A stretch of DNA of 58,290 bases. Source: Planctomycetota bacterium (GTDB lineage Bacteria > Planctomycetota > UBA8742 > UBA2392). Positions within the stretch are counted from its first letter, which is position 1; each line of letters begins with the position of its first letter. The stretch spans positions 1-58,290 of the forward strand of contig JADLAK010000107.1 in the NCBI GenBank assembly GCA_020848275.1. The letters run 5' to 3'. A program made the translations under genes and the position numbers. Shown here in pieces: positions 31,620 through 43,606 of the stretch. The notes under the pieces were generated by a model. That model worked only from the letters and a program-made list of their open reading frames with translations, ran no database searches and was not told the origin of the DNA.

Positions 31620-33698
31620 ATGCGCGTGTTGGCAGTTGTTGCATGCCTGCTTTTCGTCAGTTTCAACGCGGACGCCGACCGCCTCGAGGGCGACGCTATT
31701 AAACACGCGCGCGACCGCCTGAAGGAAGTCAAGAAAGCCTGGCCCGGCTACACCAAGGCCGAGAAGCTTCCTTTGTTGAACGAGCTCAGCGCGCTGAACG
31801 AAAACAGCGTCGGCGACTTCCTGCTCGATTGCGTCGCCAAGGAAGCCGACGCCGACACCGCAAGCGAAGCCGCCCGCGCGCTTGCGCGCCACGGCAACAA
31901 ATCGGACGCCGCGGCCCTCATTAAGGCTTTCAACGCCGCCAAGGAACCGGCGCGCAAGGCCGCCTGCCTGCGCTGGCTTGGCAAATTCGGCGAGGACGCG
32001 CCGGATGCCCAACTTTTGCAGGTCGCGCTTGGCGCCGATGCCTGGGGCGAGGCCGCGGTGCTCGCGCTCGACGACACCAGGGCCGAAAAATCCGCGGGCT
32101 GGCTCGACAAAGTCGCGACCGATTCGAAAAGTCCCGAGTCGCGCTGCGCGGCCTGCGCCTGCCTGATCACGCGCGGCGACATGAACGGCGTGCGCGGCCT
32201 CAGCAACCTCGACACGCTTGAGCGCGTCGCGCAGGCCGCCAACGCGGCCGCCGGCGGGCCGCTGGAGGCCGACGCCGTCGAGCGCCTGATTGATTTCGCC
32301 AAACGCGGCCAGAAATTCCCCGCCGGCGTGCGCCCTCACAACTTCGCGGCGCTGCTTGGCCGTCTGCAAAACCGCGACGCGCACCAGAAACTGGTTGATG
32401 CCGCAGCCGAACTCAGCAAATCGGTCGAGGTCGAAGTCTCCTGGTGGCTGATTGGCTGGTGCAATGCCAAAACGGCCTTGCGCGTCGCCAAACCGGGCCT
32501 CGAGGATGAGGACAAGGACCGCAAGATCAGCGGCCTGCGGTATCTGCAAAACGCCCCCGAGCCGCTCAAGGGCGACGACTTGCTCGAGGCAACGAAAATG
32601 GTGGGGCCGTTTGTCGCGTCCACTGACGTTGAACTCAGCACCCACGCGATGCTCGCCTGCGCGGCCTGCGGCATCACGGGCGACACCTTCGACGGCACGA
32701 TCAAGGACTGGGCAAGATCGGACAAGCCCCTGCTGCGCAGTGCGGCGATGCTGGCTATTGCCCGTGCGGCGCGCGGCGGGCACGCGGCGCTTTGCGTCGA
32801 GGCGCTTTCGGACAAGCATTGGTATGTCGTGAGCAGCGCGCTGGAGGCCTTGCGCGTTTTGCGGCCCCCCGCGGGGCTGACGGCGATTCTCGATGTCGCC
32901 AAACGCGAACAGGGCGGGCGCATCTGGGCCGAGTCGATTGCGCTGCTGAGGGATTTGACCGCGCAGGATTTCGGCGACGACCTTGCCAAGTGGGACGAGT
33001 GGATCACCAAGAACGCGAGCACGTACAAGCCCGAGCCCGGCAAACTCAAGACGCTGCGCGGCGTTGCCGTCACGCGCGTCAAGGCCGCGACCAGCGCAAG
33101 GTTTTTCAACCTCGAGTTCGAGTCGGAGAACGTCGAGTTCACCCTCGACCGCAGCATCTCGATGATCGACCCCATGCGCCGCGAGCCCGGCCGGCCCGAC
33201 TTCGCGGTGCGCAAGGCCGACATCCTCAAACGCCGCGCCGAAGTCAAACGCATGATGAAGGACGGCTTCCTGCCGCGCTTCCACGCCGCTTGCGTCGAAC
33301 TTGCGGCGTGCCTGGAGCACAAGGAGCAGCGCACGCGTTTTGGCATCACGCTCTTCAACACCGAGCTCGAAACCTACAGCGACAAACGCACGGTCAACGG
33401 CCCGACCGAACGCAAGGCGGCGGTGAACTGGATGCTCTCGTCCGAGGTTAAAGGCGGCACAGACATCCAGAGGGCGTTATTGGCCGTGATAGAGAAGGGC
33501 GAGGCGGACACCATTTTGCTGCTGTCCGATGGCGAGCCGCTGTCGCTGGGTATCATCGAGCAGATCCAGCGCGCCAACGTTTTCAGGCGCGTGGACATCC
33601 ACATCGTCAATCTCGCGAAAGCCCCGTCCTCGCGCGGCTACCTGCAAGTCGTAGCGCAGGGCGCGGCAGGCAAGCTCGTCGACGCCGAACCCAAATAA
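31620..33698 (+). CDS. Secreted HEAT-repeat and von Willebrand A protein
   Basis: 692 residues from ATG 31620, where a signal peptide begins (MRVLAVVACLLFVSFNADA). Residues about 25-480 are Ala-rich helical repeats of HEAT type. A C-terminal vWA domain (about 498-690) has all metal-site motifs: DRSIS (D-x-S-x-S), GGTD and LSDGEP. vWA domains bind partner proteins through a Mg ion, and HEAT repeats make elongated scaffolds. The long upstream frame from 31320 is not protein-like and begins in a repeat. Partners are unknown. The location beside DUF1549/DUF1501 genes is suggestive only. Confidence 0.85.
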   Translation: MRVLAVVACLLFVSFNADADRLEGDAIKHARDRLKEVKKAWPGYTKAEKLPLLNELSALNENSVGDFLLDCVAKEADADTASEAARALARHGNKSDAAALIKAFNAAKEPARKAACLRWLGKFGEDAPDAQLLQVALGADAWGEAAVLALDDTRAEKSAGWLDKVATDSKSPESRCAACACLITRGDMNGVRGLSNLDTLERVAQAANAAAGGPLEADAVERLIDFAKRGQKFPAGVRPHNFAALLGRLQNRDAHQKLVDAAAELSKSVEVEVSWWLIGWCNAKTALRVAKPGLEDEDKDRKISGLRYLQNAPEPLKGDDLLEATKMVGPFVASTDVELSTHAMLACAACGITGDTFDGTIKDWARSDKPLLRSAAMLAIARAARGGHAALCVEALSDKHWYVVSSALEALRVLRPPAGLTAILDVAKREQGGRIWAESIALLRDLTAQDFGDDLAKWDEWITKNASTYKPEPGKLKTLRGVAVTRVKAATSARFFNLEFESENVEFTLDRSISMIDPMRREPGRPDFAVRKADILKRRAEVKRMMKDGFLPRFHAACVELAACLEHKEQRTRFGITLFNTELETYSDKRTVNGPTERKAAVNWMLSSEVKGGTDIQRALLAVIEKGEADTILLLSDGEPLSLGIIEQIQRANVFRRVDIHIVNLAKAPSSRGYLQVVAQGAAGKLVDAEPK

Positions 33699-33722
33699 AT
33701 TGCGAAATACGAAACGGCTGTC

Positions 33723-33786
33723 AGCCACGAATGGCTACGAATTCTGATTTTCGATTCGTGTCAATTCGTGAAGATTCGTGGCTAAC
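33723..33786. repeat. CACGAAT/ATTCGTG palindromic repeat, copy 4
   Basis: AGCCACGAATGGCTACGAAT pairs with ATTCGTGAAGATTCGTGGCT around an ATTTTCGATTCG core. It lies after the HEAT-vWA gene and is followed directly by the composite at 33787-33939. Confidence 0.8.
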
Positions 33787-33939
33787 CTGTATCTGCTGCT
33801 GTCTGCGGCCATCTGCGTAATCTGCGGATAAGCAGTTGCAGTTTGTTGCTTAGAACGGCTGTTTATCCCGAGTATCCTGGCCATCCTGCTTGTCCTGTAA
33901 CTTGCTTTACTGACCGCTGACCGCCGAAAGCCGACCACC
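33787..33939. repeat. Mosaic of short intergenic words
   Basis: Between a CACGAAT repeat and the next gene sit several word-like units, such as GCCATCTGCGTAATCTGCGG, GTATCCTGGCCATCCTGC and GACCGCTGACCGCCGAAAGC. Each has near-repeated short words within itself. They look like pieces of further dispersed repeat families. No reading frame or RNA gene is apparent here. Confidence 0.5.
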
Positions 33940-34236
33940 GTGTTATTCGTCGTCACCATCACCTACGTTGCGCCCATCGAGGACATCGAAAAGTCCACCG
34001 AGGACCATCGCGCGTATTTGCGCAAGCTCAAGACGGCGGGCCGGCTGGTCGCCAGCGGGCCCTTTGTGCCGCGCAACGGCGGCATGCTGTTGATTGACGC
34101 CGAGAGCCGTGAACAGCTCGATTACTTGTTGCGCGGCGATCCCTTCAACCAGCGCACGCTCGCGACCTACGAGATCAAGCAGTGGAACCCCGTCATCGGC
34201 GCCGAGCTGTTCACGCCGCCCAAACCACAGGCATGA
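33940..34236 (+). CDS. YciI-like protein
   Basis: 98 residues from GTG 33940. The sequence fits the YciI (ferredoxin-like) family: LFVVTITYVAP, then DHRAYLRKLKTAGRLVASGPF, then LLIDAESREQLDYLLRGDPF. The conserved His (DHRAYL) and Asp (GDPF) of the YciI putative active site are present. The biological role of this family is uncertain. It stands alone, convergent with the chemosensory operon and 35 bp from its last gene. Confidence 0.85.
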   Translation: MLFVVTITYVAPIEDIEKSTEDHRAYLRKLKTAGRLVASGPFVPRNGGMLLIDAESREQLDYLLRGDPFNQRTLATYEIKQWNPVIGAELFTPPKPQA

Positions 34237-34271
34237 CCGCGGCGCGGGCGTTCCCCCGCGCCACACGGCCA

Positions 34272-36206
<1,935 letters not shown>

Positions 36207-36207
36207 G

Positions 36208-36618
36208 TCACACCTTCCTGTTCAGCGCGAGCCAGAAGCGCCCGATTTGCTGGACGACGTCGGAGTACTCGACAAAATCCACGGGTTTGCAGACGTAGCA
36301 GTTGGCGCCGAGTTCGTAGGCGCGCTCGATGTCGGAGCGCACGTCCGACGACGTGAAAACAACAACGGGCAGCCTGCGAGTGGCGTCGTTGGCGCGGATG
36401 CGCTTGAGCACCTCAAAACCGTTGAGCTTGGGCACCTTCAGGTCCAGCAGCACCATGCGCATGGCCGCCATTTCCGCGGCGTTGCCGAGGCGCGCCACGG
36501 CCTGCTCGCCGTCGCGGGCAACCGCGACGTCGGCGGAAATGCCCGCCTGCCGCAAAGCCAGCAACACGAGTTCCTCGTCGTCACGGCTGTCCTCCACAAG
36601 CAGGATGTTGGTGTTCAT
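36208..36618 (-). CDS. Single-domain response regulator, Rcp1-type
   Basis: 136 residues forming one receiver domain. The phosphoacceptor Asp59 lies in MVLLDLKVPKLNG, the conserved Thr/Ser in VVFTSSD and the Lys in CYVCKPVDF. Receivers of this length with a VPxLNG motif are typical of the Rcp1 group that works with hybrid kinases. It has no output domain. Its ATG (36618) overlaps the stop codon of the upstream kinase by 4 bp (ATGA), so the two are coupled. Within the operon it may shuttle phosphate between the two kinases or act on a target elsewhere. Confidence 0.9.
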   Translation of the reverse strand: MNTNILLVEDSRDDEELVLLALRQAGISADVAVARDGEQAVARLGNAAEMAAMRMVLLDLKVPKLNGFEVLKRIRANDATRRLPVVVFTSSDVRSDIERAYELGANCYVCKPVDFVEYSDVVQQIGRFWLALNRKV

Positions 36619-38612
36619 ACGGCCGCTTTCTGCGCCGCGGGCGCGCCCAGGCTGAAGTAGAAGGTCGCCCCCCGGCCGACTTCGGCCTGGGCCCATATGC
36701 GACCGCCGTGGCGGTGGATGATACGTTGAACTGTGGCAAGGCCGATGCCCGTGCCGGCGAACTCTTCTTCCGAATGCAGACGCTGGAATGGGCCGAACAG
36801 CTTGTCGGCGTAGTCCATCTTGAAGCCGACACCGTTGTCCCTGACGAAAAATACCCGTTCATTGTCCTGTTCCACGCTGCCGACCTCGATGCGCGTCGGC
36901 GCGGTGTTGCGGCCGGTGAACTTCCACGCGTTGCCCAGCAGGTTTTCAAGCACGGTCTCAATCAGCCGGTCGTCGCCCGTGCCCTTGAGGTCACCCGTCA
37001 GCGCAAGTTCGGCGTTGCGGCCGGGCTCGGCGTCGCGCAGGCGGTCGTAGACGCGCCGCGAAATTTGGCCGACGTCGATCGGCCGCGCGGTCAGGTCGGC
37101 GCGCGTCACGCGCGACAACAGCAGCAGGCCGTCGATCAGCGCGCCCATGCGCTGTGCGCCCGCGCGGATGCGCTGGAGGTAATGCCGCGCTTCGTCGTCG
37201 ATTGCGCCTCCGTATTTATCCAGCAACACCTTCGAGAAACCGTCCATGCTGCGCAGCGGCTGGCGCAGGTCGTGCGACACCGAATAGGCGAAGCTCTGCA
37301 TTTCCTTGTTCAACATCTGCAGCTCGGCGTTTTTCTTTTCCACCTGGACGAGGAGTTCCGCGCGCGCGTCGGCGTTGCGCCGCACCGCCCGGGTCTCGGC
37401 GTCCTTGCGCATGATCTCTTCGCGCACGTTGCGATTTTCGTCTTCGTACTGCTTGCGGCGCAGTTGCGCCCGCAGGCGCGCGCGCAGCACTTCGAAGTCG
37501 GCCGATTTGGCCACATAATCGTCGGCGCCGGCGTTGATGCCCGCCACCATCGCCTCGGGGCCCTCCAGCGCCGTCAGCATGATCAGCGGCACGTTGCGCA
37601 GCGCCGACGAGCCCTTGATGCGCTTGCAGGTCTCGGTGCCGGAAAGACCCGGCATCTGCAAATCCAGCAGCACGCAATCGACGCGCTCGACGCTCAGGAG
37701 TTCCAACGCCTCTTCGCCGGACTTCGCCTTGACGACCTCGTAGCCGTCCAGCCGCAAGTGTTCGGCCAGCGCCTCGAGGTAAGTCAGGCTGTCGTCGACG
37801 GCGAGGATGCGCTTGGGATCGAACAGCCCGGCGGCGCGCGATCGTTCTCGCGATTCCTCGGCCTGGCGCAGCATCGCACGCAGGCGCGCCATCACGATCA
37901 TGTTGCTTTCGTCCTTGCGCACGTAGGCGTCGGCGCCCGCGTCCAGCGCCGCAACTTCGCTGGCCGCGCCTTCGCTCGCCGTGAGCATCAAACACGGCGT
38001 GGGGCTCAGCCCCGGGTCGAGGCGCAGGCGGCGTACGAACGTCGCGCCGGTAATGCCGGGCATGATGCCGTCGACGATAATGGCGTCGGGACGGCCATCG
38101 GCGGCGCGGCGCAGGCCTTCTTCGCCCGAGCCCGCCTGCGTCACGCGAAAGCCCGCGTCGCCCAGCAATTTCGCGAGTTCTTCGCGGTAGGTGAGGCTGT
38201 CGTCGATGACCAATATGCTCGGCGCGCGGGGCTTGCCGGTCTCGGATTTGCGCAGCAGCGCCATCGCGCGCGCGACCACATAGCCCGAGTCGTAGGGTTT
38301 GCCGACGTATTCGTCGGCGCCGCGCTTGATGCCGCGAATGCGGTCCTTGATCTCGGCCTCGGCGCTGAGCATCAGCACCGGCGTGCGCGCCGTGCGTTCG
38401 TCGTTGCGAAGCTCGCCCAGGAAGTCGACGCCGTCGCCGTCAGGCAGCAGGACGTCGAGGATCACCAGCGCCGGCGCGCCGTGCGCCATGGCCTCGCGCG
38501 CCTGGGCCAGGTTGCCGCACAGGCGGGTGGCGAGGCCCGCGGCGGTAAACGCGTCCTGCAGGTCCATGCGGATCGTCAGGCTGTCGTCGACAATCATGAT
38601 CTCGTCGGTCAT
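36615..38612 (-). CDS. Histidine kinase with three N-terminal receiver domains
   Basis: 665 residues: receivers at about 1-120 (Asp53, VILDVLLPD), 132-250 (IIVDGIMPG) and 268-385 (VLLDLQMPG). A coiled coil (about 390-430) is followed by HisKA (His in YSVSHDLRQPLRSM, about 445) and HATPase (ENLLGNAWKF, FVRDNGVGFKMDYADKLF, GTGIGLATVQRI). All phosphoacceptor Asp residues are conserved. Three receivers in a row on a kinase are uncommon and suggest integration of several phosphorylation inputs. It overlaps the upstream cheB gene by 4 bp. No membrane helix or PAS domain is present, so its inputs are probably the chemosensory components CheA/CheB. Confidence 0.88.
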   Translation of the reverse strand: MTDEIMIVDDSLTIRMDLQDAFTAAGLATRLCGNLAQAREAMAHGAPALVILDVLLPDGDGVDFLGELRNDERTARTPVLMLSAEAEIKDRIRGIKRGADEYVGKPYDSGYVVARAMALLRKSETGKPRAPSILVIDDSLTYREELAKLLGDAGFRVTQAGSGEEGLRRAADGRPDAIIVDGIMPGITGATFVRRLRLDPGLSPTPCLMLTASEGAASEVAALDAGADAYVRKDESNMIVMARLRAMLRQAEESRERSRAAGLFDPKRILAVDDSLTYLEALAEHLRLDGYEVVKAKSGEEALELLSVERVDCVLLDLQMPGLSGTETCKRIKGSSALRNVPLIMLTALEGPEAMVAGINAGADDYVAKSADFEVLRARLRAQLRRKQYEDENRNVREEIMRKDAETRAVRRNADARAELLVQVEKKNAELQMLNKEMQSFAYSVSHDLRQPLRSMDGFSKVLLDKYGGAIDDEARHYLQRIRAGAQRMGALIDGLLLLSRVTRADLTARPIDVGQISRRVYDRLRDAEPGRNAELALTGDLKGTGDDRLIETVLENLLGNAWKFTGRNTAPTRIEVGSVEQDNERVFFVRDNGVGFKMDYADKLFGPFQRLHSEEEFAGTGIGLATVQRIIHRHGGRIWAQAEVGRGATFYFSLGAPAAQKAAV

Positions 38613-39673
38613 GGCCGCCCCGCTTCCGCCAGCGTGGCCAGAAACGGGCCGATTTCGCCCAGCGGCAGTACATGGCTTGCCGCGCCCAGGTGCACGGCCT
38701 CGCCGGGCATGCCCCAGACAATCGAGGTCTTTTCGTCCTGCGCAATCGTCAGCCCGCCCGCGCGGCGGATGTCGAGAAGCCCCGCCGCGCCGTCGCGGCC
38801 CATGCCCGTCAGCAGCACGCCCGCCGTGCGTGCGCCCATTTCGCGCGACAACGATTCGAACATCACGTCGACCGACGGGCGGCAGGAGTGGCGCTCGGGC
38901 CCCTGGCTCAGCGCCAGCCGGCGACCGCGCACTTCAAGGTGATAGCCCGGCGGCGCCATGATCACGCCGCGCTGGCCGGGTTCGGGCAGGCGTTCGCCGT
39001 CGACGGCATAACGCACGGAAAACCCCGTCTGGCCGTCGAGCCATTCGGCCAGCGCGGCGCCGAAACGCTCCGAAATATGAATGACGAGCAGAATCGGCAG
39101 CGCAAAATCTTTCGGCAAGGCGCCCAGCAGCGACAGCACCGCGCCCGGGCCGCCCGTCGAGGCGCCGATCGCCGCGATGTCGTAGGATTTCGCCGACGGC
39201 AGCATCTGCGGCGGCGCAACCGCCGTTTCGCGGGCGCGGCCAAGCGCGCCCAGCCGCGCGCGCGGGTGCGTAATGACCTTGACCTTCGAGACCACACGCA
39301 CGGCGCTGAGAAGTTCGCGCGCCCAGTTGTCGTCGAGGTCGTCGCCCGAAGGCTTGTCGAGCACATCGACGGCGCCCGCGGCCAGCGCGTCGTAAGTTTT
39401 AAACAGCTCGCCGCGATTGGTCGAGGCCGAGACGATCAATATCGGCGTCGGGCAATAGGCCATGATGTATTCGGTGGCGGCCACACCCGTCATCACCGGC
39501 AGCATCATGTCCATAGTGATGATGTCGGGCCGGTGCTGCTGGCAAAGCTCAATGGCGGTCTTGCCGTTGTCGGCCTCGCCCACGACCTCAAAGCCCGGCG
39601 TAGAAGCGAACAGGTCCGCCAGGTAGCGCCGGATGGTCAGGGAGTCTTCAACGACAAGCACGCGGATGCCCAT
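38609..39673 (-). CDS. cheB: CheB protein-glutamate methylesterase
   Basis: 354 residues. A receiver domain (1-125, Asp55 in TMDMMLPVMTG) is linked to a methylesterase domain (about 163-350) that removes methyl groups from the chemoreceptor. The catalytic triad is present: Ser172 (IGASTGGP), His199 (VIHIS) and Asp294 (TGMGRDGA). It lies after cheA (2-bp gap) and overlaps the following kinase gene by 4 bp. It corresponds to WspF in Wsp-type operons. Phosphorylation by CheA presumably stimulates it. Confidence 0.95.
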   Translation of the reverse strand: MGIRVLVVEDSLTIRRYLADLFASTPGFEVVGEADNGKTAIELCQQHRPDIITMDMMLPVMTGVAATEYIMAYCPTPILIVSASTNRGELFKTYDALAAGAVDVLDKPSGDDLDDNWARELLSAVRVVSKVKVITHPRARLGALGRARETAVAPPQMLPSAKSYDIAAIGASTGGPGAVLSLLGALPKDFALPILLVIHISERFGAALAEWLDGQTGFSVRYAVDGERLPEPGQRGVIMAPPGYHLEVRGRRLALSQGPERHSCRPSVDVMFESLSREMGARTAGVLLTGMGRDGAAGLLDIRRAGGLTIAQDEKTSIVWGMPGEAVHLGAASHVLPLGEIGPFLATLAEAGRP

Positions 39674-39675
39674 GA

Positions 39676-41640
39676 TTATCCCATCAGCCTGCTGATCAGC
39701 TTCAACATCTCGACCTGGTCAAATTCGCTCTTCACGACATACGCCCGCGCGCCGACATCTTTGCCGCGCTTCTTGTCCTCGGGGTCGCTGCGCGAGGTCA
39801 CCAAAATCGCAGGGACGTCCCGCAGTTCCACATCGGCGCGCGTCTTGGCGATGAATTCAAAGCCGTTCATGCCCGGCATCTCGACGTCGACGATAAACAC
39901 GCCGTACCGCCTCCGCCGCGCCATCTCCAGCCCGTCTTCGGCGCACACGGCGAGGTCAACCTCGTATCCCGCCGATTCAAGGATGCTTTGCTCCAGCATG
40001 CGCGTGGTCAGCGAATCGTCGATCACCAGCACCGGCGGGCGCGCCTTGGGCGCCGGTTCGGCCACCATCGCGCGCGGCTGGCTGACCGCCGCCACCAGCG
40101 CGGCGGGCGCCAGCACCAGTTGCGGCACGCCCTGCTCGTCGGCCGCCGCACCCGCGACGATTGCTTTGGCGCGCGCGTGGGCGGGAATGCTGCGCACGAT
40201 GATTTCGTGCACGCCGCGCAGGCGGTCAACGCCGATGGCCGCGCGACGCCCGCCGCTTTCGATCACGACAATGGTCTGGTTGCCGCCGCGCCGGCCTTGG
40301 GCGTGGTCGATCACCTGCGAAAGGTGCGCGTAGGGGACGAATTCGTCGCCGCAGCGCACGCGTTCGCCTTCGGATGTCCGCGCGATCTCGGCGCTGGCGC
40401 GGCGCAGGGTCTGGCGCACGCTGTCAAGCGGCGCAAAGGCCGAGACGCCGCCGATTTCCATCTCAAGCGCCGGCAGCGACGACAGCGAAATCGGCACGAT
40501 GATCTCGACTTCCGAGCCCTTGCCCGCCGTGGTGCGTACGTCAAGTTCGCCCTTCAGCGCGTTAGCGGTTTCACGGGCGACATCAAGGCCGATGCCGCGC
40601 CCCGACACCTGCGAAACCTGCCGCGCCGTCGACACGCCGCCGTGCAAGATGAGTTCCACCAGCGCGCGGCTGTCCATGCGCGCGGCCTGCGAGGCCGCCA
40701 CAAGCCCGCGCTCAATGGCGACGCGCCGGACGCTTTCAAGGTTGAACCCCGCGCCGTCGTCACGGCAGACCACCGAGACACGGTGGCCGCGGCGCTCGAT
40801 GGCCACGTGCACTTTGCCCGCGGGCGGCTTGCTGGCCGCCACGCGCGTGCGCTCGTCCTCGACGCCGTGGGCGACGGCGTTGCGCACGATGTGCCGCAGC
40901 GCGCCGCGCAGGGCCTGCAGCACCGCCGCGTCGATGCGCGTGTCGGCGCCGCTGGCCGAAAAATTCACCTGCTTGCCGACGGACTGCGCCGCGTCGCGCA
41001 CCGAACGCTCAAGCTCGACGATCAATACCTGCGCCGGCACCAGCCGCATCTCGACCACCGACGCGCGCAAGGCGGCCAGCCCCTGCGCCACATGCTCGGC
41101 CTTGCCCACCAGCGCCCGCAGGTTCTTGCGCCGCTGCTCTTCGTGCGGCGTGTCTCCCGCCGCTAGTGCGCCCGCGCGAAGCTCCGCCGCCGCTGCAAAC
41201 GACTGCGCGATGCCGCCAATCAGGTTGTCGAGGTCGGAAATACCCAGCCGCACCGTCTGGAGATTCTCATCGGCCGCCGTCGTGCGAATTTCCTGCGCCG
41301 GCGCGGCGTCGGGCTTGGGCGCTGCCTGCGGCGGCGCATCCAGCGCAGCGAGCTTTCGCCTGATGCCGTCGAGGCATTTCAGCGAGTTGTCGATGGCGGG
41401 GCGCGGCGGGTTGCCGGCATCGCGCGCCGAAGCAAGCAGTTCCTCGACCTGGTGGGCGAGGTCGCCGATTTCAGGAAGCTTGACCACGCGCGCCGCACCC
41501 TTGAGGGTGTGGGCCAGCCGCAGCACCTTGCGCACGGCCTCGGCGCCGCCGTCCTTGTCGAGCGCGAGCAGACCCGCCCCCAGGCCCTCGACGAGTTCCT
41601 GGGCTTCGATGCGGAAATAATGGTACGGGTCCTTTGCCAC
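39676..41640 (-). CDS. cheA: CheA-type histidine kinase with C-terminal receiver
   Basis: 654 residues. Order: HPt domain with His44 (LRLAHTLKGAARVV), a linker, kinase domain (IVRNAVAHGVED, RDDGAGFNLESV, SGRGIGLDVARETANAL), a CheW-like domain (about 390-520) and a receiver (about 530-650, FIVDVEMPGMNG). The fused receiver is typical of WspE-like and alternative-function CheA proteins, which phosphorylate their own C-terminus. Start codon GTG 41640 is preceded by AAGGAG. No CheY gene lies in the operon, so the receiver may take that role. It acts with the MCP and two CheW proteins at the inner membrane. Confidence 0.95.
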   Translation of the reverse strand: MAKDPYHYFRIEAQELVEGLGAGLLALDKDGGAEAVRKVLRLAHTLKGAARVVKLPEIGDLAHQVEELLASARDAGNPPRPAIDNSLKCLDGIRRKLAALDAPPQAAPKPDAAPAQEIRTTAADENLQTVRLGISDLDNLIGGIAQSFAAAAELRAGALAAGDTPHEEQRRKNLRALVGKAEHVAQGLAALRASVVEMRLVPAQVLIVELERSVRDAAQSVGKQVNFSASGADTRIDAAVLQALRGALRHIVRNAVAHGVEDERTRVAASKPPAGKVHVAIERRGHRVSVVCRDDGAGFNLESVRRVAIERGLVAASQAARMDSRALVELILHGGVSTARQVSQVSGRGIGLDVARETANALKGELDVRTTAGKGSEVEIIVPISLSSLPALEMEIGGVSAFAPLDSVRQTLRRASAEIARTSEGERVRCGDEFVPYAHLSQVIDHAQGRRGGNQTIVVIESGGRRAAIGVDRLRGVHEIIVRSIPAHARAKAIVAGAAADEQGVPQLVLAPAALVAAVSQPRAMVAEPAPKARPPVLVIDDSLTTRMLEQSILESAGYEVDLAVCAEDGLEMARRRRYGVFIVDVEMPGMNGFEFIAKTRADVELRDVPAILVTSRSDPEDKKRGKDVGARAYVVKSEFDQVEMLKLISRLMG

Positions 41641-41649
41641 AACTCTCCT

Positions 41650-43119
41650 TTAGGCCGCGCTTGAGCTGATCAGCCGCACCAGCCCGTCCGACAACACTTT
41701 GAGTTCCGAAGCGGTTTGCAGGGTTTGCGACGAACTCGCCTCGGTCTCCTTGGTCGCCTGTGAAACGTTGGAGACCGCCACGTTGACCTGTTCGACCGCG
41801 GTCGTTTGCTGCTTGGTGCTGAGTTTGATCTCTCGCGCGGCTCCATTTGTCGTTTCGACGAGGCGTCCGATTTTCTGGAAGGCGTCGCTGAGTTCGGCAA
41901 ACCGTTGCGATCCAAGCTCGACGGTCTTGGAGCCCGTCTCGGTCGCCATCACCGTGGTGTTCACGGCGCCGCGGATTTCCTCAATCAGATTGCGGATTTC
42001 CTTGGCCGAGCCGCCGACACGGTCGGCCAGCTTGCGGATTTCGTCGCCGACCACGGCAAAGCGTTTGCCGCCTTCGCCCGCGCCCGCGGCCTCGATGGTC
42101 GCGTTGATGGCCAGGATGTTGGTCTGCTCCGACAGTTCGTTGATGATCTCGAGGATGCTGCCGATCTGCTGCGACTTGCGGCCGAGGTCGAGCATGTGCT
42201 GCACGATGGTATCGACCTGTTTGCGGATGCTGGCCAGCACGTCCTGGGCCTTGCCGACGTGCTCGCTGCCGGCGCGCGCATTGTTGGCCGTATCTTCGGA
42301 CATGCGGGCCACCTGCTGGGCGCTTTCGTCTATCTGCCGCGAGGTCACCAGCAATTCGCCGATGGTCGTGGTAATTTCCTTCATCGCCGTCGCCTGTTCC
42401 TTGGCGCCGCTGGCCTGCTGGGTTGCGGCGGCCTGCAATTCGGCCGAACTGCTGCGCACGTGCTGGACCGACGCGCCGATTTGGCTGGTAAGCCCGCGCG
42501 TGAGCACAACAGCGATGATCGCGGCAAGGACCACCGCCGCCACGCAGATGCCGATCACAAAGGCAATCGCGCCGCTGACGGTCGCCGCCACCTGCTGGCG
42601 CTCGCGGTCAAGCAAGTCCCGTTCAAAAGCCTGGAATGCGACGACTTTCTCGCTAAGGGCCTGGCCGCGGGGGTAGACTTCGGCGTGGTATTGCTTGTCG
42701 GCCTCGGCGGCCGCCAACCCGCCGCGCATGTCGGCGATCAGCTTCGTTCCCGCGGCATCGTGGCTGGTCCAGGCCGTATCGATCTCCTGGACGAACTGGC
42801 GTTCCCGATCGGCCAAATCGCGCGACAACAACTGCCCGTTCAACTTGCGGTAGTCGGCGTCGGCAATGTCCATGTTCTGGACATTGCGATCCTCCTGCTT
42901 GTTCAGGTGCGAGCGCAGGCTGGCCGCTTTTCGCCAGCGCAACGACACGATGTTCTCCGCGTCGATCAGGTTCTGCGCGTTCTTGTTGATCAGTTCGTCC
43001 TGTTGCGTTGTCACCAGCCGCAGCGCGAAAAACGCCACCACGGCGATGCAAACCGCCAGCAGCACGACTGCCGCAAAACCTGTCCCGAGCTTGCGCCCGA
43101 ACGTCCATCCCTTGGTCAT
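41650..43119 (-). CDS. Methyl-accepting chemotaxis protein
   Basis: 489 residues. Helix 1 (about 13-37) and helix 2 (about 180-208) enclose a periplasmic 4-helix-type sensor region of about 140 residues (for example [20 protein letters not shown]). The cytoplasmic part has a weak or reduced HAMP region and a long coiled-coil signalling domain whose tip motif is [20 protein letters not shown]. This is a canonical receptor for CheA/CheW. The ligand is unknown. The gene sits between the two CheW genes and cheA, so it is likely the dedicated input receptor of this operon. Confidence 0.94.
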   Translation of the reverse strand: MTKGWTFGRKLGTGFAAVVLLAVCIAVVAFFALRLVTTQQDELINKNAQNLIDAENIVSLRWRKAASLRSHLNKQEDRNVQNMDIADADYRKLNGQLLSRDLADRERQFVQEIDTAWTSHDAAGTKLIADMRGGLAAAEADKQYHAEVYPRGQALSEKVVAFQAFERDLLDRERQQVAATVSGAIAFVIGICVAAVVLAAIIAVVLTRGLTSQIGASVQHVRSSSAELQAAATQQASGAKEQATAMKEITTTIGELLVTSRQIDESAQQVARMSEDTANNARAGSEHVGKAQDVLASIRKQVDTIVQHMLDLGRKSQQIGSILEIINELSEQTNILAINATIEAAGAGEGGKRFAVVGDEIRKLADRVGGSAKEIRNLIEEIRGAVNTTVMATETGSKTVELGSQRFAELSDAFQKIGRLVETTNGAAREIKLSTKQQTTAVEQVNVAVSNVSQATKETEASSSQTLQTASELKVLSDGLVRLISSSAA

Positions 43120-43138
43120 TGCCCGCTCCCTTTCCTGA

Positions 43139-43606
43139 CTAACCAGTAATCACCTTCACCAGCACCCCGACTTCCACCAGCGCGTGGGGCTTGCCCGCAA
43201 CCTCGACAAATACCGCTTCCTTCGACACCGGCATTTCGTCGCTTCGCACGCGCGTGTAGCCGCAAAGTTCGTCAAACGCCAGGCCGATCGTCCCGTCGCC
43301 GCAGGTGATCAGCCACTGGCCGGGGCGGCGCGGGCCGCCGCGCAGCGCCGAAAGGCTGTAGATGGCCGAGAGCACCGAGCGCACGCTGCCCACGCCAAGC
43401 AGCGCGGGCGCGTCCGAGGGTATGGCGGTGACGGCGGGACAAAGATGAATGCCCGCGATCTGGTCGATGGCGACAGCCATGCGCATGTCGCCGGCCACCA
43501 GCGCCAGCAGTTCAATGCCCTGTTCGGCGCGTGCGAGTTCGGGCCTGGCAAACGCCTCGTCGAAGGCCCGGCGCATCTGGGCGGCGTTGAGGGGTTGTTC
43601 GTTCAT
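43139..43606 (-). CDS. cheW: CheW-like coupling protein 2
   Basis: 155 residues with an SH3-like CheW fold. After a short helical N-terminus come [40 protein letters not shown] and [20 protein letters not shown]. CheW bridges receptor and CheA. The ATG at 43606 overlaps the cheR stop by 4 bp. It corresponds in position to WspD. It is divergent from the first CheW (45087-45536), so the two probably have different binding partners. Confidence 0.9.
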   Translation of the reverse strand: MNEQPLNAAQMRRAFDEAFARPELARAEQGIELLALVAGDMRMAVAIDQIAGIHLCPAVTAIPSDAPALLGVGSVRSVLSAIYSLSALRGGPRRPGQWLITCGDGTIGLAFDELCGYTRVRSDEMPVSKEAVFVEVAGKPHALVEVGVLVKVITG

